64,000 bases of DNA from an uncultured Lachnospiraceae bacterium (GCA_934364805.1 CAKRMH010000002.1:1-64000), one strand, 5' to 3'; shown: positions 52,953 through 62,276, numbered from the stretch's first letter. Program-made: numbers and translations. Notes: generated by a model from the sequence alone, not told the origin.

Positions 52953-53579
52953 TTAATCAAGAAATTCTATCTTACTTACCGACACTTCATACGCCACCCG
53001 CTTTTCCGCCTGCGTATCACTCAGCTTTTTCACATACTCCCTGCTCTGGATTCTTCCCCAGATCTGAACATGGCTTCCCACTTCAAAGCCGGATGCAAAT
53101 CTTGCATTTCTGCCCCAGCAGATGCATGGGATATAATCGGATTTTCCATAAGATCTGTTTACCGCAACAAGAAGATCTGCGATCTCTCTTCCAAGAGGTG
53201 TTTTCCGGTAAACTGCATCCTTGCATATGTAACCATCCAGATAAATCTGATTGCTGGCACTGTCCGCATCCTGCTTTTCTACAAGTTCAAGTTCTCTCGC
53301 AAAAACAGAAAGCACAAGACGGTTCTTTCTCTCCTCATGACGGTTGAACGAGCGGAACTGTCCCGCAACATACACATACTGCCCCTCATAATTCTGCGTT
53401 ACATCGATCAGTCTTTCTGATACCATGACCGGAATATAATCTACAAAGTCAGACAGCCGGCTTACCGACACCTGTACCATATAAAATCCCTCGCCATAGA
53501 CTTCGTGACTATACTGGAAATCACTCACGATCTCTCCGATAATCGATACCTGGTTATTTTCAAAAATTTTATCTGCCAT
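52953..53579 (-). CDS. Single-stranded DNA-binding protein with two OB folds
   Basis: A 208-residue protein with two SSB/PriB-like OB domains, about 6-100 (NNQVSIIGEIV start) and about 108-208 (NQIYLDGYICKD start). Ordinary bacterial SSB has one OB fold and an acidic C-terminal tail. Here the tail (EFLD) is very short, lacking the usual DDDIPF-type end. It starts at the ATG at 53579, with GGGAG upstream; a long in-frame extension to 53696 is not supported. Whether it acts at replication, recombination or plasmid-like functions is not clear. It faces away from typA. Confidence 0.8.
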   Translation of the reverse strand: MADKIFENNQVSIIGEIVSDFQYSHEVYGEGFYMVQVSVSRLSDFVDYIPVMVSERLIDVTQNYEGQYVYVAGQFRSFNRHEERKNRLVLSVFARELELVEKQDADSASNQIYLDGYICKDAVYRKTPLGREIADLLVAVNRSYGKSDYIPCICWGRNARFASGFEVGSHVQIWGRIQSREYVKKLSDTQAEKRVAYEVSVSKIEFLD

Positions 53580-53713
53580 GAATTGTTCTCCCTTCCTTTT
53601 GTGGAAATATTTGTTAGGTCTCAGTTTTAACATTGATTCATTGGTAGATTTCCTCAAAGCATGTCGACAAGCGGGGCAAAAAATATGCAAATCCATGAAA
53701 CCCTCGATTTTAC

Positions 53714-53741
53714 TTGCAGAATCACGATTTTATGATAAAAT
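53714..53741 (+). promoter_or_regulatory. Candidate typA promoter
   Basis: -35-like TTGCAG (53714-53719), 16-base spacer and -10-like TAAAAT (53736-53741), about 42 bases before the ATG. Matches are moderate. Confidence 0.45.
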
Positions 53742-53783
53742 ATATAAGTTGTTTTCTAACTTATATTAGAAAGAAGGATAATT

Positions 53784-55622
53784 ATGTTACAAAAAAGAGA
53801 AGATATTCGTAATATTGCAATCATCGCTCACGTAGACCACGGTAAAACCACTCTGGTCGATGAGCTTTTAAAACAGTCCGGTGTATTCCGTGCAAACCAG
53901 GAAGTCCAGGAACGTGTCATGGACTCCAACGACATTGAACGTGAAAGAGGTATCACAATCCTCTCCAAAAATACTGCCGTTCAGTATAAAGATATTAAGA
54001 TCAACATCATCGATACCCCTGGCCATGCCGATTTCGGTGGTGAAGTAGAACGTGTTTTGAAAATGGTAAACGGTGTTGTTCTTGTTGTCGATGCCTTCGA
54101 AGGTGTTATGCCACAGACCAAATTCGTTTTAATGAAAGCACTTTCCTTAAATCTTCCGGTTATCGTATGTCTGAATAAGATCGACCGCCCGGAAGCCAGA
54201 CCTGCTGAGGTTATTGATGAAGTATTAGAGCTTTTCATGGATCTGGATGCTTCTGATGAGCAGCTCGACTGCCCATTTATATATGCTTCTGCAAGAGATG
54301 GTTATGCAATGTTAAATCTTGATGATGAGAAAAAAGATATGACTCCTTTATTCGAAACCATCGTCAACTACATTCCGGCTCCGGAAGGTGATCCAGATGC
54401 AAATACACAGGTTTTGATCTCTACCATCGACTACAATGAATATGTCGGACGTATCGGTATCGGTAAGATCGACAATGGTTCTTTAAAAGTCAATCAGGAA
54501 GCTGTTGTTGTCAACCATCATGATCCTGACAAAAAAGAAAAAGTCCGCATCAGCAAATTATATGAATTTGACGGCTTAAATAAAGTAGATGTCACAGAAG
54601 CAAAAATCGGATCCATCGTTGCAATCTCCGGTATCGCAGATATCCACATCGGAGATACCATCTGTGCTCCTGAGAATCCGGTTGCGATCCCATTCCAGAA
54701 GATCTCAGAGCCTACGATCTCCATGAACTTTATCGTAAATGACAGTCCGCTTGCAGGACAGGAAGGTAAATACGTTACCTCACGTCATATCCGTGACCGT
54801 CTTTTCAAGGAGCTGAACACCGACGTTTCTCTCCGTGTTGAAGAAACCGACAGCCCGGACGCATTAAAAGTTTCCGGACGTGGTGAACTGCATCTTTCCG
54901 TTCTGATCGAGAACATGCGTCGTGAGGGATATGAATTCGCAGTAAGTAAGGCCGAGGTTATTTATGAATATGATGAAAACGGCAAGAAATTAGAGCCAAT
55001 GGAGCTTGCCTATGTGGATGTTCCGGACGATTTTACCGGTGCAGTAATCTCAAAACTCCAGCAGCGTAAAGGCGAACTTCTCAACATGTATTCGATCACC
55101 GGCGGTTATACACGTCTGGAGTTCCGTATTCCATCCCGTGGACTTATCGGTTACCGTGGTGAATTCATGACGGACACGAAAGGAAACGGAATCATCAATA
55201 CCATCTTTGATGGCTACGATGCATATCGCGGAGATATCGCATATCGTGCAACCGGTTCCCTGATTGCCTTCGAATCTGGAGAATCCGTTGCATATGGTCT
55301 GTTCTCTGCCCAGGATCGTGGTACCTTATTCATCGGACCTGGTGAAAAAGTATATTCCGGTATGGTGATCGGTCAGTGTGCAAAAGCTGAAGATATCGAG
55401 TTAAACGTCTGCAAGAAAAAACATCTTACAAACACCCGCTCCTCTTCCGCTGATGAGGCACTTACTCTGGTTCCGCCACGTATTTTAAGTCTTGAACAGG
55501 CTCTTGACTTTATTGATACTGACGAGCTTCTTGAGGTTACTCCGGAAAATCTGCGTATCCGTAAACGTATTCTTGATCCTACTCTGCGTAAGAGAGCAAG
55601 CTACGCAAAGAAAAACAAATAA
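53784..55622 (+). CDS. typA: Translational GTPase TypA/BipA
   Basis: Ribosome-binding GTPase of the EF-G/EF-4 superfamily, needed for ribosome assembly and stress growth. At 612 residues it is full length. The G domain (about 1-200) has AHVDHGKTT (14-22), the RGIT switch, DTPGHADFGG (about 75-84) and NKIDRP (about 129-134). EF-G-like domains III and V follow and the TypA-specific C-terminal domain (about 480-612). The ATG at 53784 follows a AGAAGGATAA ribosome binding site. A strong terminator follows. Confidence 0.97.
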   Translation: MLQKREDIRNIAIIAHVDHGKTTLVDELLKQSGVFRANQEVQERVMDSNDIERERGITILSKNTAVQYKDIKINIIDTPGHADFGGEVERVLKMVNGVVLVVDAFEGVMPQTKFVLMKALSLNLPVIVCLNKIDRPEARPAEVIDEVLELFMDLDASDEQLDCPFIYASARDGYAMLNLDDEKKDMTPLFETIVNYIPAPEGDPDANTQVLISTIDYNEYVGRIGIGKIDNGSLKVNQEAVVVNHHDPDKKEKVRISKLYEFDGLNKVDVTEAKIGSIVAISGIADIHIGDTICAPENPVAIPFQKISEPTISMNFIVNDSPLAGQEGKYVTSRHIRDRLFKELNTDVSLRVEETDSPDALKVSGRGELHLSVLIENMRREGYEFAVSKAEVIYEYDENGKKLEPMELAYVDVPDDFTGAVISKLQQRKGELLNMYSITGGYTRLEFRIPSRGLIGYRGEFMTDTKGNGIINTIFDGYDAYRGDIAYRATGSLIAFESGESVAYGLFSAQDRGTLFIGPGEKVYSGMVIGQCAKAEDIELNVCKKKHLTNTRSSSADEALTLVPPRILSLEQALDFIDTDELLEVTPENLRIRKRILDPTLRKRASYAKKNK

Positions 55623-55652
55623 TCGTTTCCATCTTTAGGGATAGCTTTTCAA

Positions 55653-55685
55653 AAGGCTTTCGGAGTTCATTCCGGAAGCCTTTTT
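55653..55685 (+). terminator. Terminator after typA
   Basis: AAGGCTTTCGGAG (from 55653) pairs with TTCCGGAAGCCTT (to 55682); a five-T tail follows. It is 30 bases past the typA stop. Confidence 0.85.
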
Positions 55686-55807
55686 CAGCGAAATTGTATT
55701 TTTCTCATATTTTTTTACAAAAGTTTCGACAAAATGATACAAAATACTATATCTTTTCCGCCAAATCGTATAAAATAACAGTAACAAAGTTTACAAAGGA
55801 AAAAACT

Positions 55808-57232
55808 ATGGTATTTAGCAGCCTTACATTTATCTTTGTCTTTCTGCCACTATTTCTGTTGGCTTATTATACAATTTCATCCCATGCAAGAAATGGCGTA
55901 TTATTTATCGGAAGTCTGGTCTTTTATACTGCTGGTGTCCTGAAACAGCCGTTTTATCTGCTGTTATTTCTTCTGATGATCGTGGTAAATTACAGCATTG
56001 GACGTTTTTTGTCATCCGAGGAAGATCCTGCGACCAAAAAAACACTCCTCATTGGCGGATTGTTTTTTGACTTTATGTGGCTTTTTCTGTTTAAATATTT
56101 TGACTTTTTCTGCTCCTGCATTACAGATCTGCTCGGTCTGGTGCTATCTGATCCTGTAATTCCGGAAGTTCATTTAAAACTTGTGCTTCCACTTGGAATC
56201 AGTTTTTATACATTTCAGATGGTATCCTACCTTGTTGATGTTTACCGTGGAGAAGTTCCTGCGGAAGAGTCCTTTCTGGACTTTGGTGCATATGTCAGCA
56301 TGTTTCCACAGCTGATTGCTGGTCCGATCGTCACCTATTCTTCCATCCGTGAATCACTTCATGCCAAAAGGCCATATAGCCTGGAGGCTCAATCGAGCGG
56401 ACTCAAGAATTTCATTTATGGTCTCGGGCTAAAAGTCATTCTGGCCAATCAGTTCGGAAACCTCTGGTCAAATGTACAGGCTATCGGATATGACAGCATC
56501 TCCACCCCCCTTGCCTGGCTAGGTATTTTTGCGTATTCCTTCCAGATTTACTTTGACTTCTACGGCTATTCGCTCATGGCAATCGGTCTTGGAAAGCTTC
56601 TCGGGTTTCAACTGCCTGTCAACTTCCGGCATCCGTATGTTGCGATCAGTATGACCGACTTCTGGCGCAGATGGCATATCACGCTCGGACAGTGGTTCCG
56701 CAATTATGTTTACATTCCTTTAGGCGGCAACCGCACAAGCCGCAGCAAATGGATCCGCAATATTTTTATTGTATGGTTTCTCACCGGAATCTGGCACGGA
56801 GCCGGATGGAATTTTATTTTATGGGGACTTTTATTATTTGTAATATTACTAATCGAAAAACTTGGATTTGGCCGGATTCTTGAAAAACACCCAGGACTCG
56901 GGCATCTATATATGTTTTTTCTGATTCCGCTTTCCTGGATGGTATTTGGGATCACCAATATACAGGACATTGGTGTATATCTTACAAGACTTTTTCCATT
57001 CCTCGGGTCAAACAGCCAGATCATCTACCATGGAGATTTTTTCAAATTTTTAAAAGATTTCCGTTTTATCATTCCGGCAGGATTCCTATTTTCCACCATG
57101 CTGCCGACACATATCCTGCACCGGATCCGGGATACTGTTGCAGAATCAGTCATCTGCCTGTTTATTTTCTGGCTTGCCATCTATTGCTTACACATCGGAT
57201 TAAATGATCCGTTTTTATACTTCAGATTTTAA
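55808..57232 (+). CDS. MBOAT family O-acetyltransferase
   Basis: A 474-residue polytopic membrane protein of the MBOAT family (AlgI/PatA/DltB-like), which moves acyl groups across the membrane for surface polysaccharide O-acetylation. About ten hydrophobic segments are seen. The catalytic histidine is in the GIWHGAGWNF segment (about 315-324), and the DFWRRWHITLGQWFRNYV pattern (about 282-299) is typical of the AlgI group. The start at the ATG at 55808 has AAAGG before it; a longer frame from 55694 is not supported. The next gene encodes an SGNH hydrolase, the usual partner. Confidence 0.92.
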   Translation: MVFSSLTFIFVFLPLFLLAYYTISSHARNGVLFIGSLVFYTAGVLKQPFYLLLFLLMIVVNYSIGRFLSSEEDPATKKTLLIGGLFFDFMWLFLFKYFDFFCSCITDLLGLVLSDPVIPEVHLKLVLPLGISFYTFQMVSYLVDVYRGEVPAEESFLDFGAYVSMFPQLIAGPIVTYSSIRESLHAKRPYSLEAQSSGLKNFIYGLGLKVILANQFGNLWSNVQAIGYDSISTPLAWLGIFAYSFQIYFDFYGYSLMAIGLGKLLGFQLPVNFRHPYVAISMTDFWRRWHITLGQWFRNYVYIPLGGNRTSRSKWIRNIFIVWFLTGIWHGAGWNFILWGLLLFVILLIEKLGFGRILEKHPGLGHLYMFFLIPLSWMVFGITNIQDIGVYLTRLFPFLGSNSQIIYHGDFFKFLKDFRFIIPAGFLFSTMLPTHILHRIRDTVAESVICLFIFWLAIYCLHIGLNDPFLYFRF

Positions 57233-57252
57233 TGATTTAAAGGAGAACTCTT

Positions 57253-58062
57253 ATGAAAAAGAAATCACACGCAGCGCTTTTTATTGGCTGTCTTATGGCC
57301 AGTTGTATCATCATTCCAATTGTTTTTCTGTTCGTCAGCTGGCAGACAAATAAAATAGAAAACACGCCTCCCCGGAAAACAGATCTGGCAGCAACCGAAG
57401 TTCCCGCTTCCAGTTCACCAGAGAAGGCGCCTGAGGATGTTACAGAGAACACAGAAGCGGCTGTCAGCAGTGAATCCATGACCACGGTAGACACTTCTTA
57501 TTTTGATGATGCACTGTTTATCGGAGATTCCCGCACCGTAGGTCTGAAGGAATACGGAACATTAAATAATGCTACTTTTTTTGCGAACACCGGTCTTAGC
57601 ATTTATGACGCAACAAGCGATCCTTTAGAAGTAGATGGTCTTGGAACACTTTCGCTTCATGATCTTTTAAGCAGCCAGCATTATGGCAAAATTTATCTTA
57701 TGCTTGGAATCAATGAGCTTGGCTTCAATCTGGACCAGACTGTAAATAAATACAGTGAACTGGTTGGCCAGTTAAAAGCACTCCAGCCGGATGCAGTCAT
57801 TTACCTTGAAGCCAATCTTCATGTTACCGCAGACCGTTCCGCTTCAGATTCAACTTTTAACAATGCAAACATCGATCAGTTCAATGCGCAGATTGCATCA
57901 CTTGTCGATCATGAAACTGTTTTTTATCTGGATGCCAACGAATTATTTGATGATGAAACTGGAAATCTGAATCCGGATTATACCAATGATGATACGCATC
58001 CCCTCGGCAAATATTATGCCACCTGGTGTGACTGGTTATGCCAGCACGCGGTTGTCCGCTGA
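57253..58062 (+). CDS. Membrane-anchored SGNH/GDSL hydrolase, likely O-acetylation partner
   Basis: A 269-residue protein with an N-terminal membrane anchor (about 8-29), a Thr/Pro/Glu-rich linker (about 33-75) and an SGNH domain outside the cell. Block I is FIGDSRTVG (about 88-96) with the nucleophilic serine, block III is GINELG (about 148-153) where the N is expected, and block V is DDTHPLG (about 249-255) with the catalytic D and H. It follows the MBOAT protein by 20 bases and has AGGAG upstream. Together they resemble PatA/PatB or AlgI/AlgJ-type systems for acetylating peptidoglycan or another wall polysaccharide; the polymer is not known. Confidence 0.85.
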   Translation: MKKKSHAALFIGCLMASCIIIPIVFLFVSWQTNKIENTPPRKTDLAATEVPASSSPEKAPEDVTENTEAAVSSESMTTVDTSYFDDALFIGDSRTVGLKEYGTLNNATFFANTGLSIYDATSDPLEVDGLGTLSLHDLLSSQHYGKIYLMLGINELGFNLDQTVNKYSELVGQLKALQPDAVIYLEANLHVTADRSASDSTFNNANIDQFNAQIASLVDHETVFYLDANELFDDETGNLNPDYTNDDTHPLGKYYATWCDWLCQHAVVR

Positions 58063-58095
58063 TTTTTCTGTGTTTGATACAGGCCGTTTTCTGAG

Positions 58096-58142
58096 CAAAA
58101 AAGGAGTATGAAAACCGTTTTCCGGTTTCATACTCCTTTTTG
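58096..58142. terminator. Bidirectional terminator between the SGNH gene and dapL
   Basis: A 21-base arm (AAAAAAGGAGTATGAAAACCG, 58097-58117 region) pairs with CGGTTTCATACTCCTTTTTT (to 58142). T-runs on both strands fit a shared terminator for the convergent genes. Confidence 0.9.
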
Positions 58143-58158
58143 CTGTCTCTATATTATT

Positions 58159-59373
58159 TTACAAAGTCTTAAATCTCTCTAACGCTGCGAGCGTATTCTC
58201 ATAAGTACCAAATGCAGTCAGTCTGAAATATCCTTCTCCGCTTGGTCCAAATCCTGATCCAGGGGTTCCAACCACATTTGCATCCTCTAACAGATGATCG
58301 AAGAACTGCCATGATGTCATGTTATCCGGTGTCTTTAACCAGATATATGGTGCATTCACACCACCAAATACGGTATAACCCGCATCCTTTAATCCATTTT
58401 TGATCGTGGATGCATTTCTCATATAGTATGCAACCTGCTCTTTCAGCTGGACTTTTCCGGCTTCTGAGTATACAGCCTCTCCGGCACGCTGCACGATATA
58501 AGGAGCACCATTAAATTTGGTTCCATGACGTCTTGCCCACATCGCATTTAACGATACATCTCCACACTTTAATTCCTTTGGAACAACAGTAAATCCAAGA
58601 CGAACACCTGTAAATCCGGCATTCTTTGAGAAACTTCTCAGCTCGATCGCACAGGTCTTTGCTCCATCACACTCATAAATAGTATGCGGTACATTATCCT
58701 CACTGATGTATGCTTCATAAGCTGCGTCATAAATAATGACTGCACCTTTTTCATTTGCATAATCTACCCACTTCTGAAGCTGCTCTTTGGTCAGAGTTGT
58801 ACCTGTCGGGTTATTTGGAAGACACAGATAAATGATATCCGGTGTCTCTTTCGGGAACTCCGGCACAAAATTATTCTCTGCGGTACATGGCATGTAGATC
58901 ACATTGCTCCATGTCTCTGCCTTCGTGTCATAGGTTCCGGTTCTTCCTGCCATTACATTGGAATCCACATAAACCGGATATACCGGATCACATACAGCAA
59001 TGCGATTGTTTAATGCAAAAAGTTCCTGGATGTTGGCAGAATCACTCTTCGCTCCGTCCGAAACAAAGATCTCGTCTATGCCGATCTCACATCCTCTTGC
59101 CTGATAATCATTTTTGGCAATTGCACTTCTTAAAAATTCATAGCCAAGATCCGGTGCATAACCGTGGAATGTCTCTGCATTTCCCATTTCGTCCACTGCC
59201 TTATGCAACGCCTCAATGATTGCAGGAGCCAGTGGCTGGGTCACATCACCAATCCCAAGACGGATAATCTTTTTATCCGGATTTGCCGCGGAATATGCGG
59301 CAACCTTTTTGCCGATCGTACTGAAAAGATAACTGCCCGGCAGTTTCTGATAATTGTCATTAATCTGATACAT
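58159..59373 (-). CDS. dapL: LL-diaminopimelate aminotransferase
   Basis: PLP enzyme that converts tetrahydrodipicolinate directly to LL-diaminopimelate, bypassing the succinylase and acetylase routes. At 404 residues it is complete. The fold-type I signatures IGDVTQPL (about 42-49), PNNPTGT (about 184-190) and the PLP lysine in ELRSFSKNAGFTG (about 246-258) are present. The start at the ATG at 59373 has AGAGG upstream; a longer frame to 59424 runs over the promoter. dapA and dapB are also in the window but in another operon. Confidence 0.96.
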   Translation of the reverse strand: MYQINDNYQKLPGSYLFSTIGKKVAAYSAANPDKKIIRLGIGDVTQPLAPAIIEALHKAVDEMGNAETFHGYAPDLGYEFLRSAIAKNDYQARGCEIGIDEIFVSDGAKSDSANIQELFALNNRIAVCDPVYPVYVDSNVMAGRTGTYDTKAETWSNVIYMPCTAENNFVPEFPKETPDIIYLCLPNNPTGTTLTKEQLQKWVDYANEKGAVIIYDAAYEAYISEDNVPHTIYECDGAKTCAIELRSFSKNAGFTGVRLGFTVVPKELKCGDVSLNAMWARRHGTKFNGAPYIVQRAGEAVYSEAGKVQLKEQVAYYMRNASTIKNGLKDAGYTVFGGVNAPYIWLKTPDNMTSWQFFDHLLEDANVVGTPGSGFGPSGEGYFRLTAFGTYENTLAALERFKTL

Positions 59374-59435
59374 TACTTTCGTCCTCTCTTCTGATATTCT
59401 GTAAAAGTATGAATAACTATTCACATATTAGTATA

Positions 59436-59464
59436 AGTATAGCAAATATATTCCCCACATACAA
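59436..59464 (-). promoter_or_regulatory. dapL promoter
   Basis: On the minus strand -35 TTGTAT (59459-59464), 17-base spacer, -10 TATACT (59436-59441). Confidence 0.65.
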
Positions 59465-59482
59465 TTGCCCATCTGAAAAACT

Positions 59483-60052
59483 TTACGCTTCTCCCATCAA
59501 ACTGAGAATCATCTGCGCTGTTTCCGTCAGTCCGGTCGCATTGTCCATGCTTCGCTTCTGAATATAACGGTGCGCTTCTTCCTCCGTCATGTTATTTCGT
59601 TCCATCAAAAGAGCCTTTGCTCTTCCTATCTGCTGGACTTCTTCCTTCGAGCGTTCCTTCGGCTTCTGACGCATTTTCTTACGTCTTCTAGCAATCGTAT
59701 ACTCCATCATTTCAACAGTCTGGAGCAATTCATGCACTTTCATCGGAAGTGCAAGGCATACCAGATTGTCAACTCCCTTATTTTCAAAAGAAGCCGGTGA
59801 TGCCACTAACAGCATCTGAAACTCTTTCGGAAGATACGAATACAGTTCATCATACATCATATCCACAAACCGTGCACCACAGACAACGATGCCGCTTTCA
59901 AGGCTGTTCACATTCTGAAGTGCCTGGGCACCGGTTGTACAGACTGCTGTAACCGGATATCCGCTCTGTGCCAATATTTTTTTAATATTCTGGGCATTCG
60001 CCAGCTTTGGAAATGCTACTACAATATTATCCACCGTTATCCCCTTGTACAC
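59483..60052 (-). CDS. ANTAR-domain antiterminator-type regulator
   Basis: A 189-residue regulator. The first 120 residues have the alternating pattern of a receiver domain (IVVAFPK, VVCGARF) but the phosphorylatable aspartate position is occupied by cysteine/glycine, so it is likely a pseudo-receiver. A coiled-coil linker (about 122-140) leads to the C-terminal ANTAR domain (about 140-189: AKALLMERNNMTEEEAHRYI), which binds leader RNA hairpins to prevent termination. It lies 6 bases after glnA in the same operon. The logical target is nitrogen-related transcripts, possibly its own. Confidence 0.88.
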   Translation of the reverse strand: MYKGITVDNIVVAFPKLANAQNIKKILAQSGYPVTAVCTTGAQALQNVNSLESGIVVCGARFVDMMYDELYSYLPKEFQMLLVASPASFENKGVDNLVCLALPMKVHELLQTVEMMEYTIARRRKKMRQKPKERSKEEVQQIGRAKALLMERNNMTEEEAHRYIQKRSMDNATGLTETAQMILSLMGEA

Positions 60053-60058
60053 TTTCGA

Positions 60059-61390
60059 TTAGATTTTGTATAAATACTCATCGATTTCCCATTTTGTAAC
60101 CTGAGCCCGGTAATGAACCCATTCTTCATGTTTTGCTTCCACATATTTGGCCACAATATGTTCTCCAAGCACTTCCCTGATAAAGGCATCTTTTTTTAGT
60201 TCTTCCATCGCCGCATTCAGATCCTCAGGAATTGCCTCGATAGCAAGCTTTTCTTTCTCTTCCGCAGTCAGTTCAAATACATTGGCAGAAATTGCATCCG
60301 GTGGTGCAATCTGATTACGGATTCCATCCAGTCCTGCTGCAAGACATACCGCAAGTGTCAGGTACGGATTTGCTGCCGGATCTGGACTTCTGAGCTCAAT
60401 TCTTGTGCTTTCACCACGTGAAGCAGGAATCCGGATCAGCGGGCTTCTGTTCTTCGTGGACCATGCAATATAAATTGGAGCCTCGTAACCAGGCACAAAT
60501 CTCTTATAGGAATTCACCAGTGGATTACAGATTGCAGTCATTCCTTTTAAGTGTTTCATAATACCGCCGATGAAATAATATGCCTCTTTGCTCATTCCAA
60601 GCTCGCCATCCGGATCATCAAAGATGTTCTTTCCATCTTTTGACAAAGACATATTAATATGCATACCCGATCCGGCGATACCAGATTTTGGTTTTGGCAT
60701 AAAGCTTGCAAACAGTCCATGACGTTTTGCAATGGTTTTGACAGCCAGTTTGAATGTCATAATATTATCTGCGGTAACAAGCGCTTCATCATATTTAAAA
60801 TCAATCTCATGCTGTGCTGGAGCAGCCTCATGATGGGAAGCTTCAATTTCAAAATCCATATCCTCAAGCGTCAGTACCATATCCCGTCTTGCATTTTCCC
60901 CAAGGTCGACAGGTCCCAGGTCAAAATATCCCGCTTTTTCATGACTGATCGTTGTAGGCTGCCCATCTTCATCCTGATGGAACAGGAAGAATTCCACCTC
61001 TGGTCCTACGTTAAATACATATCCCATTCTGGCAGCCTCTTCAATCTGTTTCTTTAGGATATAGCGGCAGTCTCCCTTAAACGGAGTTCCATCTGTATTG
61101 TAAACATCACAGATAATGCGTGCCACCTTTCCCTGCTGTGGTCTCCATGGGAAAATGGTAAACGTGTCCAGATCTGGATACAGATACATATCGGATTCCT
61201 CAATTCGTACAAATCCCTCAATTGAAGAACCGTCAAACATGCATTTGTTATCCAGAGCTTTTTCCAGCTGACTTGCTGTAATTGCAACATTTTTCATTGT
61301 TCCAAAGATATCCGTGAACTGAAGCCGGATAAATTCCACATCCTCTTCCTCTACGATTCTCATAATATCCTGTTTGGTATATTTGCTCAT
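60059..61390 (-). CDS. glnA: Glutamine synthetase, type I
   Basis: Makes glutamine from glutamate, ammonia and ATP. At 443 residues it is the GSI-alpha type, shorter than the adenylylated GSI-beta form. The metal/active-site DGSSIEGF (about 53-60), HHEAAPAQHEIDF (about 182-194), MPKPKSGIAGSGMH (about 225-238) and the NRSPLIRIP segment (about 311-319) are all present. No tyrosine adenylylation insert is seen. It is followed by the ANTAR gene and preceded by hisA. Confidence 0.97.
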   Translation of the reverse strand: MSKYTKQDIMRIVEEEDVEFIRLQFTDIFGTMKNVAITASQLEKALDNKCMFDGSSIEGFVRIEESDMYLYPDLDTFTIFPWRPQQGKVARIICDVYNTDGTPFKGDCRYILKKQIEEAARMGYVFNVGPEVEFFLFHQDEDGQPTTISHEKAGYFDLGPVDLGENARRDMVLTLEDMDFEIEASHHEAAPAQHEIDFKYDEALVTADNIMTFKLAVKTIAKRHGLFASFMPKPKSGIAGSGMHINMSLSKDGKNIFDDPDGELGMSKEAYYFIGGIMKHLKGMTAICNPLVNSYKRFVPGYEAPIYIAWSTKNRSPLIRIPASRGESTRIELRSPDPAANPYLTLAVCLAAGLDGIRNQIAPPDAISANVFELTAEEKEKLAIEAIPEDLNAAMEELKKDAFIREVLGEHIVAKYVEAKHEEWVHYRAQVTKWEIDEYLYKI

Positions 61391-61411
61391 AATTCTCTCC
61401 TTTTCTTTATT

Positions 61412-62200
61412 CTAAGCTTCCTGTACTGAAGCAATATAATCGAGTACTTTCTGATAAGACATAGTTCCGCCAAACAGATCCAGTGCACTTCCGATGGTTA
61501 CATTCAAATGCCCATGTCCCAGTTCACGGATCTTCCTAAGATCCTCAAAATTGCGGACTCCTCCTGCATAAGTAACAGGGATCCGGTTCCATCTTCCCAG
61601 CAGACCTGCCAGCTCTTCTTCTATTCCAGATGCCTTTCCTTCCACATCTACTGCATGCACCAGAAATTCATCACAATATTCTGCCAATCTGTCTAAAAGC
61701 TCCGTGGTCACCTTCTCTTCTGTAAACTTCTGCCAGCGGTCAGTTACTATATAATAACCATCCTCCTTGAATCTGCAGCTTAGATCCAGCACAAGATGCT
61801 CTTTTCCAACAGCACTTACAAGCCGATTCAGATTCTCAAAGCTGATCCTTCCATCCTTAAAAACATATGATGTCACGATCACATGACTCGCACCTTCTTT
61901 AATAAAGGAAGCAGCATTTCCCGCATGGATCCCACCACCAATCTGCAAGCCTCCTGGATACTCATGAAGTGCAAGAAGTGCCTGTTCTCTGGTTGCCCCA
62001 TAATATTCGCTCTGCTCCGGGTTTAACAGGATGATATGTCCACCGCAGATTCCTGCATTTTTGTACAATCTTGCAAAAAAAGCACCGTCCTGTTCTGCCA
62101 CAAAATTTTCTTCTGCCTGATCTCCAGCATCCCGCAGGCTGCTGCCAACGATCTGCTTTACCTTACCATTATGTATGTCTATACAGGGTCTGAATTGCAT
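61412..62200 (-). CDS. hisA: Phosphoribosylformimino-AICAR isomerase, eukaryote type
   Basis: Fourth-step enzyme of histidine synthesis (ProFAR isomerase). The sequence matches the yeast HIS6/plant type rather than ordinary bacterial HisA: the RPCIDIHNGKVKQIVG start, GGGI (about 82-85), LVLDLSCR, EFLVHAVDVEG and AGGVRNFEDLRKIRELGHG motifs (residues about 135-225) are of that form. It is 262 residues. No other his gene is in the window. It lies 21 bases before glnA, so is probably co-transcribed with it. Confidence 0.88.
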   Translation of the reverse strand: MQFRPCIDIHNGKVKQIVGSSLRDAGDQAEENFVAEQDGAFFARLYKNAGICGGHIILLNPEQSEYYGATREQALLALHEYPGGLQIGGGIHAGNAASFIKEGASHVIVTSYVFKDGRISFENLNRLVSAVGKEHLVLDLSCRFKEDGYYIVTDRWQKFTEEKVTTELLDRLAEYCDEFLVHAVDVEGKASGIEEELAGLLGRWNRIPVTYAGGVRNFEDLRKIRELGHGHLNVTIGSALDLFGGTMSYQKVLDYIASVQEA

Positions 62201-62222
62201 CTGTCCTCTCCTTTACTATGAC

Positions 62223-62262
62223 AAAAGGGCGCAGAAATCCACGGTTTTGACTTCTTCGCCCT
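62223..62262 (-). promoter_or_regulatory. Leader hairpin with T-run before hisA-glnA-ANTAR
   Basis: On the minus strand AGGGCG-A-AGAAGTC pairs with GATTTCT-G-CGCCCT (62226-62262) with one mismatch and a GU pair, followed by TTTT (62223-62226). It lies between the promoter and the hisA ribosome binding site, so it can act as a transcription attenuator. As the operon encodes an ANTAR protein, it is a candidate target, but the two-hexaloop ANTAR motif was not identified. Confidence 0.5.
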
Positions 62263-62276
62263 CATACATACTTAGA

